Shown here one piece after another: positions 63,506 through 64,000 of a DNA stretch of 64,000 nt. Within the stretch, counting starts at the first letter, position 1; every line of letters begins with the position of its first letter. The translations under genes and the position numbers were made by a program. Source of the DNA: Planococcus donghaensis MPA1U2 (GTDB taxonomy: Bacteria > Bacillota > Bacilli > Bacillales_A > Planococcaceae); contig NZ_AEPB01000022.1 of the NCBI RefSeq assembly GCF_000189395.1, positions 59,050 to 123,049 of the forward strand, in the 5' to 3' direction. The notes below the pieces were generated by a model that made no database searches, was not told the DNA's origin, and worked only from the letters and a program-made list of their open reading frames with translations.

Positions 63506-63927
63506 ACGGATATCTCCTCCTTGCCGGTACTCCGGAACTCTTAGTAAAAGCGAAACAGCACAAGCAACTTGAAGCTTGTGCCCATGCTGATTGAATAAAA
63601 ATAGGGTTAAGCCCACACATATCGTTTAAATGCGATATTGTGTTAAACCTGATCTTGGTTTGTTTAAACAACTTTTGTTCTTGTTAATAGAACGTAAAAA
63701 GGTGAAGAATAGATTTCTTTTTTGGAAATTAGCGAGAAATTTCCTGTTTCTTCTATAAGAATATCCGACTAATTTACCTTTCATTATTTGGCTTATTTAA
63801 TATAAGCTTTGGAAAATCTAAAGATAAAAATAAAAAAAGTTTTTTGTGAAAAAGTGATCTAAAACAAATCCCTTTGCGTTATGCCTGTATAACGAAAAAA
63901 TAAAAAAGAAAAAAGGGAGCGATTTAG
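63506..63927. other. Gap with a leader hairpin for the minus-strand gene
   Basis: GCACAAGC (63558-63565) pairs with GCTTGTGC (63574-63581). On the minus strand it is followed by a short T-rich run about 50 bp before the fusion gene, so it could be an attenuator. The rest is AT-rich, presumably the promoter of the secreted-protein gene at 63928. Nothing else is seen. Confidence 0.35.
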
Positions 63928-64000
63928 ATGAAATTAAACAAAGTACTTTTAGCCGTACCACTTAGCCTATCATTATTGGTGCCAACAGCGGCACTAGCGG
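63928..64000 (+). CDS. Secreted protein, N-terminal signal only (cut by window end)
   Basis: MKLNKVLLAVPLSLSLLVPT then AALA: a basic start, a hydrophobic core and an ALA cleavage site make a typical Sec signal peptide. AAAAAGGGAGCG precedes ATG 63928. The mature part is outside the window, so no function can be given. Confidence 0.8.
   Translation, partial: MKLNKVLLAVPLSLSLLVPTAALA

Noticed and set aside
1-64000. tRNA or rRNA genes
   Set aside because: I saw no tRNA cloverleaf arms or rRNA signatures; the two GGTACCAC motifs belong to T-box leaders.

Overview
The window looks like chromosomal DNA of a low-GC Gram-positive of the order Bacillales, most likely a non-sporulating Planococcaceae member such as Planococcus (inference). 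The evidence is strong AGGAGG-type ribosome sites, many TTG and GTG starts, U-tract terminators, a LexA box of the Bacillus type before parE, and gene order around citB matching the B. subtilis yneP-yneQ-yneR-plsY-yneT-parE-parC block. The spore genes (ssp, tlp, cotM) that sit near citB in B. subtilis are absent here.

Region 1 (1-36.3 kb) is ordinary core chromosome. It holds the end of argG and argH, a heterodimeric BmrC/BmrD-like ABC exporter, a cytochrome c maturation cluster (ccdA, thioredoxin-like, ccdC) and the DUF1659/DUF2922/YvrJ small-protein set. Next come a SCO protein, mscL, a lytic transglycosylase, a nicotinamidase-like hydrolase, a tyrosine-recombinase relative that has lost catalytic residues, citB, the yneP-to-parC block, ilvA, tag, class III fbp, a soluble histidine kinase, small metabolic genes, a 122-bp palindromic MITE-like repeat and a divergent YeiH/LysR pair.

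Region 2 (about 36.4-62.6 kb) differs. It is about 26 kb of mostly single, unrelated accessory genes: barstar, SMI1/KNR4, DUF2785, DUF3916, HEAT-repeat protein, a SAP-like protein, lipoproteins, small membrane proteins, several GNAT acetyltransferases, a nucleosidase-like protein, a papain-like protein and a P-loop kinase. They are separated by two dispersed repeat families. Family F1 is a 32-bp imperfect palindrome with 13-nt arms (GAATGTAACTTAA / TTAAGTTACATTC) and a variable 6-nt centre; I find 14 copies, all exactly 32 bp. Family F2 is a 70-140 bp composite: a TTTACATATC box, a TTATCGGAAG box, a variable terminator hairpin, and a TGTACTTTTACGAACGGTTA box leading into the next gene's promoter region. 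I find about 15 copies plus one 3'-box copy at the left edge. Between neighbouring repeats there is usually one gene or a small operon, so the layout resembles a gene-cassette array without a visible integrase. Barstar and SMI1/KNR4 also suggest a polyimmunity locus. A truncated nucleotidyltransferase pseudogene ends exactly at an F2 copy, several genes are frameshifted or nonsense-broken, and two GNAT genes each have a T-box leader.

Region 3 (62.7-64 kb) has a DUF7662-like/GNAT fusion gene on the minus strand and the signal-peptide start of a secreted protein cut by the window edge.

All calls come from reading sequence and family memory; no database search was run. Terminator, promoter and T-box structures were paired by eye.
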